A stretch of DNA of 7,627 nucleotides from positions 1-7,627 of the forward strand of contig JASJEI010000388.1 of the NCBI GenBank assembly GCA_030064795.1. The letters are read 5' to 3'. A program made the position numbers and the translations under genes. The notes under the pieces were generated by a model. It saw nothing but the letters and a program-made list of their open reading frames with translations. It ran no database searches and was not told the DNA's origin. The DNA comes from Pleurocapsa sp. MO_226.B13. GTDB lineage: Bacteria; Cyanobacteriota; Cyanobacteriia; Cyanobacteriales; Xenococcaceae. Below, piece by piece: positions 1-4,877 of this stretch (positions are counted from its first letter, which is position 1; each line of letters starts with the position of its first letter).

Positions 1-131
1 AAGAAATTGGATTCTTTAATTTAACTTAATTTCAATTCTCTGACTCTAGGTTGCTCCCGCAAATTGATTTTCGCTCCATTCAATCTCAAGATTCTTGGTT
101 AATTGGCTAATTAATATAGTGGGGTTTCTCT
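1..131. other. AT-rich non-coding flank downstream of the transposase
   Basis: No gene is visible here. The stretch is AT-rich and lies on the 3' side of the minus-strand transposase, so it may include the short right end of the IS110 element, though no boundary can be placed. It holds an AT-only inverted repeat, TTAATT at 99-104 and AATTAA at 109-114 around GGCT. No terminator with a T-run on the minus strand is evident. Positions 88-112 resemble 2589-2616 (see findings). Confidence 0.4.
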
Positions 132-1352
132 CTAACTTTTTTTTCCATAAATCTCGTTGACTAATTCGTAAAATAACATTCGAGTCATTTTAAATAGTAT
201 GCGATTAAGACTATCTTTTCCTGTGAAATTTTGACGCAATTCCTGATAGCGATTGCATAATTGTTGTCCAATCTGAGAGCCTATGACATTTTTCTTTCTG
301 GCAACCATACACACAGCCCAGATATAAAGATGCGCCCTAACCAAAGAACTACCGTGAAACTTACGTTTGCGACTATTGCCCGATATTTCGTAGCTAAAGG
401 ACAAACCCAAAAATGCCTGAAACTTACGTAAAGAGCGATCGCGTTTTTGCAGTTTTTTTCTTGACCTTTCATACTCAATCCAAGGTTTTCCGCCAATGAG
501 AAATTTATCGATAGGATAGACGTGATATAGCAGCAATGAGCGAATAGTAACGCCAAAACCAAATTTATTAAACACGCGATTATATTGCTCAAATTGCCCG
601 TTTTCTGTCGCTTTTTTGAGAAGTGAGCAATTTTCAGTAATGCGCTTTTCGATATCAATAATGATCAGTGAATGAGCGCGTGTGTATTCAGTAATGTTTA
701 TTCCTAGTTCTAAAGCAATTGATTGGTTGTATTTATTGTCGTAGCGAGCAACTTGTGTCTTTAATGCTAACCAATGGATAAAGGGCGTTACTCCAGTGAT
801 CGGACTACAAGTCATAGTTTGATTGGCTGCTTCAGGAAACTCGAAGCTCAACCGCTGTCTTAGTTGAGTAATTAAATTAGTCCTTAGTTTTTGTAACTGC
901 TCTTTCTCGTGAAATAGTTCTCGCACTCTGGATATCAATTCATCCTGGTAGTAATTTAAAAACCTTTTGCGCCCGTGGATGTCGATAAAAGAACTATCAA
1001 AATAGCAAGCAGCCAGACAAAGCGCGTCTTCTTCATCTCGCTTGTTAGTAAAGCCAAAATGCGATCGCTGTCCTTTAAGATCCGTGTGACCTACCCAGTA
1101 AATAGGAATACCCTTGGCTTTGGCGACCGTTACCCAAAAATGCGAGTACCAGTGACCAGATGGCTCTAAAACTATTCCGTCAGGTTGTAAGGACAATAGT
1201 TGTTCAACTCCAGCTCGGTCACAATCAATCTGGTAAAATTTGCTCTCGTTTCGCAGTTTTCTGTAATGTTGTTGGATGTTGTTGGGAAGTTCAGATAAGC
1301 AGCACAAAACCGCCGAACCACGTCCGACATCAAGCCCAATAATATTCGTCAT
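132..1352 (-). CDS. IS110-family transposase (DEDD plus serine recombinase)
   Basis: This 406-residue protein would catalyse excision and insertion of an IS110-type element. The N-terminal RuvC-like DEDD domain is recognisable: Asp8 in GLDVG, Glu63 in LEPSG, and Asp106 and Asp109 in KRDEEDA, the D-x-x-D spacing typical of the family. A helical, partly coiled linker follows (about 135-260). The C-terminal Tnp domain begins near FGFGV (264-268) and contains LGLSFSYEISGN, where Ser324 matches the expected catalytic serine. The usual GxxxLR motif is present as GSSLVRA (334-340). The length is within the family range and no frameshift or stop is seen, so the gene looks intact. An in-frame ATG ten codons upstream exists, but starting at MTNIIGLDVG puts the first catalytic Asp at residue 8, as usual. 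No Shine-Dalgarno is seen. Piv-type DNA invertases share this fold, but nothing here points to an invertible segment. Confidence 0.93.
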   Translation of the reverse strand: MTNIIGLDVGRGSAVLCCLSELPNNIQQHYRKLRNESKFYQIDCDRAGVEQLLSLQPDGIVLEPSGHWYSHFWVTVAKAKGIPIYWVGHTDLKGQRSHFGFTNKRDEEDALCLAACYFDSSFIDIHGRKRFLNYYQDELISRVRELFHEKEQLQKLRTNLITQLRQRLSFEFPEAANQTMTCSPITGVTPFIHWLALKTQVARYDNKYNQSIALELGINITEYTRAHSLIIIDIEKRITENCSLLKKATENGQFEQYNRVFNKFGFGVTIRSLLLYHVYPIDKFLIGGKPWIEYERSRKKLQKRDRSLRKFQAFLGLSFSYEISGNSRKRKFHGSSLVRAHLYIWAVCMVARKKNVIGSQIGQQLCNRYQELRQNFTGKDSLNRILFKMTRMLFYELVNEIYGKKS

Positions 1353-1391
1353 GCAATAATGGGAGTCATAAATATAAAACATTGAAAAACT

Positions 1392-1541
1392 TCAGACTGG
1401 CTTGCGAAACTCCCGAAAGTAAATATCTTTCTTCTCTCTGTAAGCACTTTTTTGTCTGAGGTTTTTTAATGGGTAATTTTGGCTTATGAAATACGAAAGC
1501 TCGGAGTCAGTAGACTACTGGCTTATTTCATTACGAAAGCC
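1392..1541 (-). ncRNA. Candidate IS110 bridge-RNA region upstream of the transposase
   Basis: IS110-group elements encode a structured bridge RNA in the non-coding left end upstream of the transposase. Its two loops pair with target and donor DNA. This interval has the right place and orientation and is rich in pairing. Read on the minus strand, the first domain pairs ATGAAAT (1525-1531) with ATTTCAT (1486-1492), and the inner arms CAGTAG and CTACTG meet at 1508-1520. That leaves an asymmetric internal loop. A second domain is closed by TCAGAC/GTCTGA (1454-1459 with 1392-1397) and encloses GAAAG/CTTTC (1427-1431 with 1415-1419). The two-domain shape is suggestive, but no guide-to-target pairing was shown, promoter and ends are unknown, and short pairings arise by chance in AT-rich DNA. 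Confidence 0.35.
1398..1539. repeat. Three copies of TGGCTT-N8-10-CGAAAG
   Basis: TGGCTT and CGAAAG recur as a pair at 1398-1419 (10-bp gap), 1480-1499 (8-bp gap) and 1519-1539 (9-bp gap), all in the same orientation. The gaps differ. In copies two and three they contain ATGAAAT and ATTTCAT, which are reverse complements of each other. On the minus strand each copy could fold with a short GCTT/AAGC stem. They may be bridge-RNA substructures or transposase contact sites. Confidence 0.5.
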
Positions 1542-1633
1542 CAACACATACCCAGCGTTGGTTTTGGACACCTCCGCGACTACGAATGCTTGTAGTTTCG
1601 ATCGCCCGTCCCAAGGCAATCTCATCAGGCGGT
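1542..1633. other. Non-coding stretch between the IS110 region and the small-gene operon
   Basis: No coding potential was recognised. It holds a short inverted repeat, ACTAC at 1579-1583 and GTAGT at 1592-1596 with an 8-bp loop, and a CGATCGC motif near 1599. Neither is followed by a T-run, so a terminator for the minus-strand small genes is not supported. The left boundary of the IS110 element probably lies in this interval. Confidence 0.35.
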
Positions 1634-1792
1634 TCAAATCGCAATTTTGATCAAAATGTTTTCAGGACAGGTAAGTTTACGAGTCCCATGCCTTAGTTCG
1701 TATACCCAACTATCCAACCAATAGACAAAATATAAATCTTCGATCTTCCAACTGCCGACGCGATCGCCTTTTTGGTATTTTGGTTTAGTCAT
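1634..1792 (-). CDS. 52-aa conserved-looking small protein, unknown function
   Basis: This short gene starts at ATG 1792-1790 inside the end of the 81-aa gene. Start and upstream stop share the string ATGACTAA, an overlap that suggests translational coupling. The protein begins MTKPKYQKGDRVGSWKIEDL, continues with an aromatic-rich stretch (YFVYWLDSWVYELRHG) and ends with LTCPENILIKIAI. The KYQKGDRV start followed by alternating hydrophobic and aromatic residues resembles small SH3-like or Sm-like beta-barrel proteins, but that is a fold impression only. No transmembrane segment or signal peptide is evident. The composition and overlap argue for a real gene. It is the last member of the minus-strand run, and its function is unknown. 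Confidence 0.65.
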   Translation of the reverse strand: MTKPKYQKGDRVGSWKIEDLYFVYWLDSWVYELRHGTRKLTCPENILIKIAI

Positions 1793-2030
1793 TAATTAAA
1801 TCGTTGAATTTATCTTCAAGTTGACTTTTTTGGTTGTACAACTTTTCTATTCTCCAATGCTGTAATTTAATTGAATTGGACATTGTATAACTTGGATGTT
1901 GCGAACCACATATTTCAGCTTCAATTAAACTATCTTGATATTCTTGTTCGAGTTCTAATAATTCCTGTTCGGCGATTTCTATTTGTTTTTCTTTAGCTTT
2001 TATTTCTCGATCAATTTTTCTTAAATCCAT
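1785..2030 (-). CDS. 81-aa coiled-coil small protein, unknown function
   Basis: The protein is mostly charged helix. Residues about 3-40 form a strongly heptad-like coiled coil (KIDREIKAKEKQIEIAEQEL and onward, rich in Glu, Lys and Ile). A short break with Cys and His (ICGSQHPSY) and a second helical stretch with KLYNQKSQLEDKF follow. Such proteins usually act through dimerisation or as small adaptors, but no family is recognised. It is third in a minus-strand run, 42 bp downstream of the 69-aa gene, and overlaps the start of the 52-aa gene by 8 bp. No Shine-Dalgarno precedes its ATG. Confidence 0.7.
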   Translation of the reverse strand: MDLRKIDREIKAKEKQIEIAEQELLELEQEYQDSLIEAEICGSQHPSYTMSNSIKLQHWRIEKLYNQKSQLEDKFNDLIND

Positions 2031-2072
2031 AGTTAAAAATAAATAATGCCTTATCTAGAATTAGCATTTTAG

Positions 2073-2282
2073 TTAATCTTTGATTTTTGCCAATACTTCC
2101 GCTACTTCAGAAATATGACTAAAATCTTTAATTTCTCGACGATAAACTTTAAATTGAAGCTCATGCAATTCATCATGTATTGCTTTTAAATCCCCATAAG
2201 TTCTATCTCGATAATTAATGTAATGCTCTATCAAACTTAGAGCTTCCTGCAAATACGAAGGAAAACGATCGCGATCGTCCAT
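2073..2282 (-). CDS. 69-aa small helical protein, unknown function
   Basis: A short, charged, probably all-helical protein, with LQEALSLIEHYINYRDRTYG and KAIHDELHELQFKVY as predicted helices and VAEVLAKIKD at the C-terminus. No membrane segment or known domain is recognised. A G-run (GGGGG) about 9 bases before the ATG overlaps the end of the upstream gene and may act as ribosome binding site, so the two genes, 6 bp apart, are very likely co-transcribed. Codons 2-6 lie on a perfect 14-bp palindrome (2265-2278) made of overlapping CGATCG motifs. Confidence 0.68.
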   Translation of the reverse strand: MDDRDRFPSYLQEALSLIEHYINYRDRTYGDLKAIHDELHELQFKVYRREIKDFSHISEVAEVLAKIKD

Positions 2283-2288
2283 GATTAA

Positions 2289-2570
2289 TTACCCCCGATA
2301 TTGATTCAGATACTTATTGGCATCGAGATACTCCCGATTCCAGCTCGGCTCGGCATAAGCTTTGCTTTGGTAAGCAGTCTCGTCCAAGGCATCGATAATT
2401 GCCATAAACTGACTTTTAGTTATTTTGCCTTGCTGGTATGCTGAGGTAGCAGATGCCAAGACATCAGAACTCGATTGAGATTGGGTCACACTAGCTTCCA
2501 TCGCTTTGGTGATAAAGTTCAATCCCAAGGCAAGTAATTGAGCCTCGGCATCGCGATTTATGTTACACAT
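2289..2570 (-). CDS. 93-aa small soluble protein, unknown function
   Basis: First gene of the minus-strand run. The protein has an N-terminal helix (AEAQLLALGLNFITKAMEAS), a Gln/Ser-rich linker (about 30-47), a short helix-turn-helix-like stretch (AYQQGKITKSQFMAIIDALD, about 44-63) and a Tyr/Asn-rich tail. The GKITKSQF pattern resembles the short SHOCT-type motif found at the ends of many small bacterial proteins, but the match is too weak for a call. No signal peptide or membrane segment is seen. It diverges from the HTH gene at 2798 and is probably expressed from the shared control region. Confidence 0.7.
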   Translation of the reverse strand: MCNINRDAEAQLLALGLNFITKAMEASVTQSQSSSDVLASATSAYQQGKITKSQFMAIIDALDETAYQSKAYAEPSWNREYLDANKYLNQYRG

Positions 2571-2797
2571 GGTATTTATTTAACTTTCAAGGTTCTTGGG
2601 TTAATTTTGGATAATTTTAGTATTACAAGTAGATTGCAATCACTGTTATAAATCCAAAGTTGTTAGACAATTAGGGCATCAAGTGCGAAATCAATGAATT
2701 GGCGTTCTTCGACCGCGCTTGGTGTTTTTTAATGTCTAGCTAAAGGTCATTATGACTCTTTTTCCTTAAAAAGTCAAACTGACCTTTTTTATGTAAA
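2571..2797. promoter_or_regulatory. Divergent intergenic control region
   Basis: This gap of about 227 bp separates the divergent small-gene operon and the HTH gene, so it should contain promoters facing both ways. It is AT-rich. Visible elements are a perfect 10-bp palindrome GATTGCAATC at 2632-2641 and the paired operator-like sites at 2742-2787. No -10/-35 pair stands out enough to assign. A weak dyad around 2712-2723 followed by six T is too small to call a terminator. Confidence 0.5.
2742..2787 (+). promoter_or_regulatory. Tandem operator-like palindromes GTCA-N3-TGAC
   Basis: Two 11-bp palindromes of the same form, GTCATTATGAC (2746-2756) and GTCAAACTGAC (2773-2783), lie 27 bp apart centre to centre. 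The second ends 14 bp before the HTH start codon. The outer parts also pair: AAAGGTCA at 2742-2749 with TGACCTTT at 2780-2787. The pair is therefore a larger dyad, and a transcript through it could fold with a T-run right after. Placement directly before an XRE-like gene fits autoregulation. A terminator or attenuator is the alternative reading. Confidence 0.55.
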
Positions 2798-3052
2798 ATG
2801 AAGCATGGAGATCAAAAACTAAAACAAAGTGAGTCAGTGATTGAAGCTCTGAGAATTGAACGAACTAATTTAAATCAAAAAGAGTTTGCAAAAGCTTGTC
2901 ATATACCTCTGAAAACTTATCAAAGATGGGTATTGGGCAAAACTGAAGCCAGACCAAACTTGGTTCAGTTAAAAGCAGTATGTAAACACTTGAAGATTGA
3001 AAGAGTAGATGAGCTTCCAGACGATTTTTCCGAAAAGTATCCAAAAAACTAG
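2798..3052 (+). CDS. XRE-like helix-turn-helix transcriptional regulator
   Basis: An 84-aa protein that is essentially one DNA-binding domain. After an N-terminal helix (SVIEALRIERT), residues about 25-68 match the HTH_3/XRE pattern: QKEFAKACHI as the second helix, PLKTYQRWVLGKTE as turn plus recognition helix, then LVQLKAVCKHLKI. The length is typical of stand-alone phage- or plasmid-type repressors without a sensor domain. It probably binds as a dimer, and the paired GTCA-N3-TGAC palindromes just upstream are the obvious candidate sites, which would let it control itself and perhaps the divergent small genes. No Shine-Dalgarno is present; a T-run and a dead-end ATG-TAA (2791-2796) come just before the start. 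Confidence 0.85.
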   Translation: MKHGDQKLKQSESVIEALRIERTNLNQKEFAKACHIPLKTYQRWVLGKTEARPNLVQLKAVCKHLKIERVDELPDDFSEKYPKN

Positions 3053-3084
3053 ATCGCCACAGCTATTCTCACTTAGTGGCGATC
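3052..3084. repeat. Perfect 9-bp inverted repeat between two genes
   Basis: GATCGCCAC at 3052-3060 and GTGGCGATC at 3076-3084 flank a 15-nt loop. The first arm begins at the last base of the HTH stop codon. On the plus strand no T-run follows, so a classical terminator is unlikely; on the minus strand TAGTTTTTT follows, but no minus-strand gene would use it. It may modulate read-through or message stability in the HTH-to-next-gene transcript. Confidence 0.5.
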
Positions 3085-3113
3085 ATGAAAAACTTAATCC
3101 AATAATACCAGAA

Positions 3114-3860
3114 ATGACCTGGAATAAAAAAAAGCAACAATTTGCGCTGTCGTGTGGCATCCGTCCCTCGACCAAAGAACTCGCTCAATGGATCTTGAGA
3201 CGAGTCAACGATTTTCAAGCGAGCGAGAAAATAATCGACCTGAGAGAATTTAATTCTTGGGTCGGCAAACATCGCCTCTTAGGAAAATACGATCGCAAAA
3301 CAATCAAAGACGCGATCGCTCAACTAAACGATCTGACTTTTGGCTGGATAACCATTCTTAAATCCTATACCTGGTCGATCCATAAGATACTAGTCCGATC
3401 AGTTGAAATAGCCATTGAAAATAAATCCCAAACTTTGGGAAAAGTTCCCAAACTGGCAACGCTAAACTCTATGTTTGACGCGTCACACAAAAAAAGGAGT
3501 AGAGAACTACTACTACAAAACATATCTAAGTTAGACACTCTACTTCTCAAGCTAGGACTAAAATATACTCCCGATGCCTTAATGCGTCTCTGGCGGTATG
3601 CGGACAAGCAAATGTCTAATGTAGAAACGGCAATTGAGTATATGCTCAACTGTCATAGAGAAAAGCTTGATGAGAATCAAGACGATCGAGGTGTCCGCAA
3701 GCCCAAAGGATGGTTACACGATTGCCTTAAGTATGGCTGGTATCTAGATTGGGATACCGAGCCAAAAATACCATTACCCTATTTCGATTCAATTCTAGAA
3801 ATAAGTAACTTTGTTAAAGGCATCTCGAATCAGACACAAGAGAACATGGCAGTACCCTAA
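3114..3860 (+). CDS. Putative winged-helix, replication-initiator-like DNA-binding protein
   Basis: This 248-aa basic protein has two visible parts. The N-terminal half (about 14-105) has a winged-helix-like pattern: RPSTKELAQWILRRVNDF, then DRKTIKDAIAQLNDL and beta-type residues GWITILKSYTWSIHKILV. The C-terminal part (about 154-212) has helices ending in RKPKGWLHDCLKYGWYLDWD. This resembles the NPxGWLxxALxxGW tail seen in some plasmid and phage replication initiators. The similarity is from memory and weak, and a transcriptional regulator is possible. A longer start at 3009 adds 35 residues but overlaps the HTH gene by 44 bp and crosses the 3052-3084 inverted repeat, so the inner ATG is preferred. 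No strong ribosome site is seen for either. Confidence 0.6.
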   Translation: MTWNKKKQQFALSCGIRPSTKELAQWILRRVNDFQASEKIIDLREFNSWVGKHRLLGKYDRKTIKDAIAQLNDLTFGWITILKSYTWSIHKILVRSVEIAIENKSQTLGKVPKLATLNSMFDASHKKRSRELLLQNISKLDTLLLKLGLKYTPDALMRLWRYADKQMSNVETAIEYMLNCHREKLDENQDDRGVRKPKGWLHDCLKYGWYLDWDTEPKIPLPYFDSILEISNFVKGISNQTQENMAVP

Positions 3861-3901
3861 CTTTATGTCTCGAACATAACTGCGCTATAAGCTGATTCAC
3901 C

Positions 3902-3929
3902 AATAATGGGGTACAAGTATCCCATTATT
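3902..3929. promoter_or_regulatory. 28-bp near-perfect palindrome before the 116-aa gene
   Basis: Arms AATAATGGG (3902-3910) and CCCATTATT (3921-3929) are perfect, and the inner GTAC and GTAT also nearly pair around AA, so the dyad has only one imperfect pair. It ends one base before the GGAG ribosome site of the next gene. Length and symmetry suit a dimeric repressor operator or a recombinase or replication protein site. As RNA it would form a hairpin next to the ribosome site. It does not look like a terminator. Confidence 0.6.
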
Positions 3930-3930
3930 T

Positions 3931-3934
3931 GGAG
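3931..3934 (+). promoter_or_regulatory. Ribosome binding site GGAG
   Basis: GGAG ends 11 bases before ATG 3946 and supports that start for the 116-aa protein. It touches the end of the upstream palindrome, so folding of the palindrome could affect access to it. Confidence 0.55.
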
Positions 3935-3945
3935 CAAGACAAAAA

Positions 3946-4296
3946 ATGAACGAGCAATTGTGTCTGTTTGAGCTTGGTAGCGACAAAAAATCAGTGTCGC
4001 TACCAGAAAACGGTAGCGACGCAAAAAGACAAGCTATACAAAGGTTTCTGGACACAGGAAAACGACAACCGATTGCTTGTGTTAACACTTATAGCCCTGG
4101 TCGCAGAGATACAGAATATTTTCGACTGTCCTATAGAGTTGGACGGAAAAAAAAACACATTCACATCCCTGGCGGTAGCACGATCGCCGAACTAGCAAGG
4201 TATCGAGCCAAAAAACTTCAGGAACTAATCGAGCGCGGTGCAGAATTGGAAGAGATCATCGCTATGGTACACACGTTTCGTAGCGGTCAAAAGTAG
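3946..4296 (+). CDS. 116-aa basic protein next to the integrase, unknown function
   Basis: The N-terminus (MNEQLCLFELGSDKKSVSLP) is low-complexity and encoded by repeated DNA. The compact part starts near residue 45: RQPIACVNTYSPGRRDTEYFRLSY, then a basic hairpin RVGRKKKHIHIPGG, then a helix STIAELARYRAKKLQELIERG and LEEIIAMVHTF. A beta hairpin with Lys/Arg/His followed by a helix looks like a small nucleic-acid-binding module, somewhat like the arm-binding domains that precede integrase catalytic domains. From memory, proteins with a HIPGG motif recur in cyanobacteria without a known role. It ends 2 bp from the convergent integrase. An excisionase or DNA-bending partner is possible but unproven. 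Confidence 0.72.
   Translation: MNEQLCLFELGSDKKSVSLPENGSDAKRQAIQRFLDTGKRQPIACVNTYSPGRRDTEYFRLSYRVGRKKKHIHIPGGSTIAELARYRAKKLQELIERGAELEEIIAMVHTFRSGQK
3975..4020. repeat. GGTAGCGAC repeats inside the 116-aa gene
   Basis: TGGTAGCGACA (3975-3985) and its exact reverse complement TGTCGCTACCA (3995-4005) form 11-bp arms around a 9-nt loop. GGTAGCGAC appears a third time at 4012-4020 in the first orientation. They encode the low-complexity LGSDKKSVSLPENGSD stretch. A hairpin this strong inside a coding region suggests a DNA-level role such as a protein-binding site, or an inserted small repeat. Confidence 0.65.
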
Positions 4297-4298
4297 AA

Positions 4299-4877
4299 TC
4301 AAACCGATAAAGTAGCGATCGCCCGTTCCTTCAACTGCCAGTTTTCCTCGACATATTCCAGCAACACGCCAATATTTTTATGTCCCGTGATTGCCTGGAC
4401 GGTTTTGATGTCGATGCCTTTTTGCACCAGATTGGTGATAAACCAACGCCTGGTACTGTGGCAGCTAAAACCCCGATGGTCTAGTCCCAACTCCAAAAAC
4501 TTTTGTTTCCAGTAGAGATAGACCGCATTATAACTAAGATGCTGTCCGTCTTTACCTGGGAATAGGTATCCCTGTGTTGGTGGCGTATAAGACTGCAAAA
4601 AACTGGCCAAATCGGGGTGAATAATTACTTGTCTGGTATCTTTTTTATTTTTGCGGGTAGCAGCCTTAAAAGTGATTTCTGGTTGCAATGAGCGAACATC
4701 TGAATTTTGATAGACATCGGAGACGGCTAGCTGTAAAACTGCCCCAATTCTTTCGCCAGTAAAGAGGGCAATTTCAAAAATAGCGCGATGATGGGTATCC
4801 TTACCCATAGCTTTTCTAATTTTGACGATCTCCTCGCGGGTAAAAATCGCCGCCTTGCCATGTCTATCTTTTTTCAT
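4299..4877 (-). CDS. Tyrosine recombinase/integrase, catalytic domain only
   Basis: The 192-aa protein carries the full tyrosine recombinase active site: Arg43 in TGERIGAVLQL, a beta-hairpin Lys around 76-79 in TRKNKKDTRQ, His140 and Arg143 in HSTRRWF, His166 in ITGHKNIG, and the nucleophile Tyr175 in LLEYVEEN. It should cut and rejoin DNA through a 3'-phosphotyrosine link. The usual N-terminal SAM-like core-binding domain (about 80-100 aa) is missing, and full-length integrases are typically 300-400 aa. Because the gene has its own AAGGA ribosome site and no coding remnant upstream, it looks naturally short rather than truncated. Similar short integrase-like proteins are, from memory, common in cyanobacteria. 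It is convergent with the 116-aa gene, which might supply extra DNA contacts. Confidence 0.9.
   Translation of the reverse strand: MKKDRHGKAAIFTREEIVKIRKAMGKDTHHRAIFEIALFTGERIGAVLQLAVSDVYQNSDVRSLQPEITFKAATRKNKKDTRQVIIHPDLASFLQSYTPPTQGYLFPGKDGQHLSYNAVYLYWKQKFLELGLDHRGFSCHSTRRWFITNLVQKGIDIKTVQAITGHKNIGVLLEYVEENWQLKERAIATLSV

Larger units (their letters stand above)
132..1541 (-). mobile_element. IS110-family insertion sequence, ends not resolved
   Basis: The limits given cover only the transposase and the structured region upstream of it. Elements of this family usually lack clear terminal inverted repeats and target duplications, so the ends cannot be read from one copy. From the family layout, the left end should lie upstream of the transposase, somewhere between about 1541 and 1633 because the next gene ends at 1634. 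The right end should lie within 1-131. A 7-bp match, CTGACTC at 40-46 against GAGTCAG at 1504-1510, is too short to define ends. Confidence 0.5.

Noticed and set aside
281..658. 125-aa open frame within the transposase on the same strand
   Set aside because: It lies entirely within the transposase in another frame and shows no recognisable domain; the transposase has all catalytic motifs.
1353..1382. Ten-residue N-terminal extension of the transposase
   Set aside because: The upstream ATG lacks a ribosome site and the extension adds nothing known; family members begin a few residues before the first catalytic Asp, as with the ATG at 1352.
1628..1645. GGTTCAAATC resembling a tRNA T-loop
   Set aside because: The flanking bases do not form the 5-bp T stem, no acceptor, anticodon or D arm is found around it, and it overlaps the end of the 52-aa coding sequence.
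2712..2730. Rho-independent terminator before the HTH gene
   Set aside because: The dyad ACC/GGT has only three pairs before the T-run, too weak to call.
3365..3649. 94-aa open frame opposite the Rep-like gene
   Set aside because: It is antisense to a longer gene with a coherent domain layout and has a Ser/Leu-rich composition typical of non-coding complement.
3968..4195. 75-aa open frame overlapping the 116-aa gene
   Set aside because: The 116-aa frame has a GGAG ribosome site and a coherent basic hairpin-plus-helix product, while the alternative frame starts inside the repeat and has no such support.
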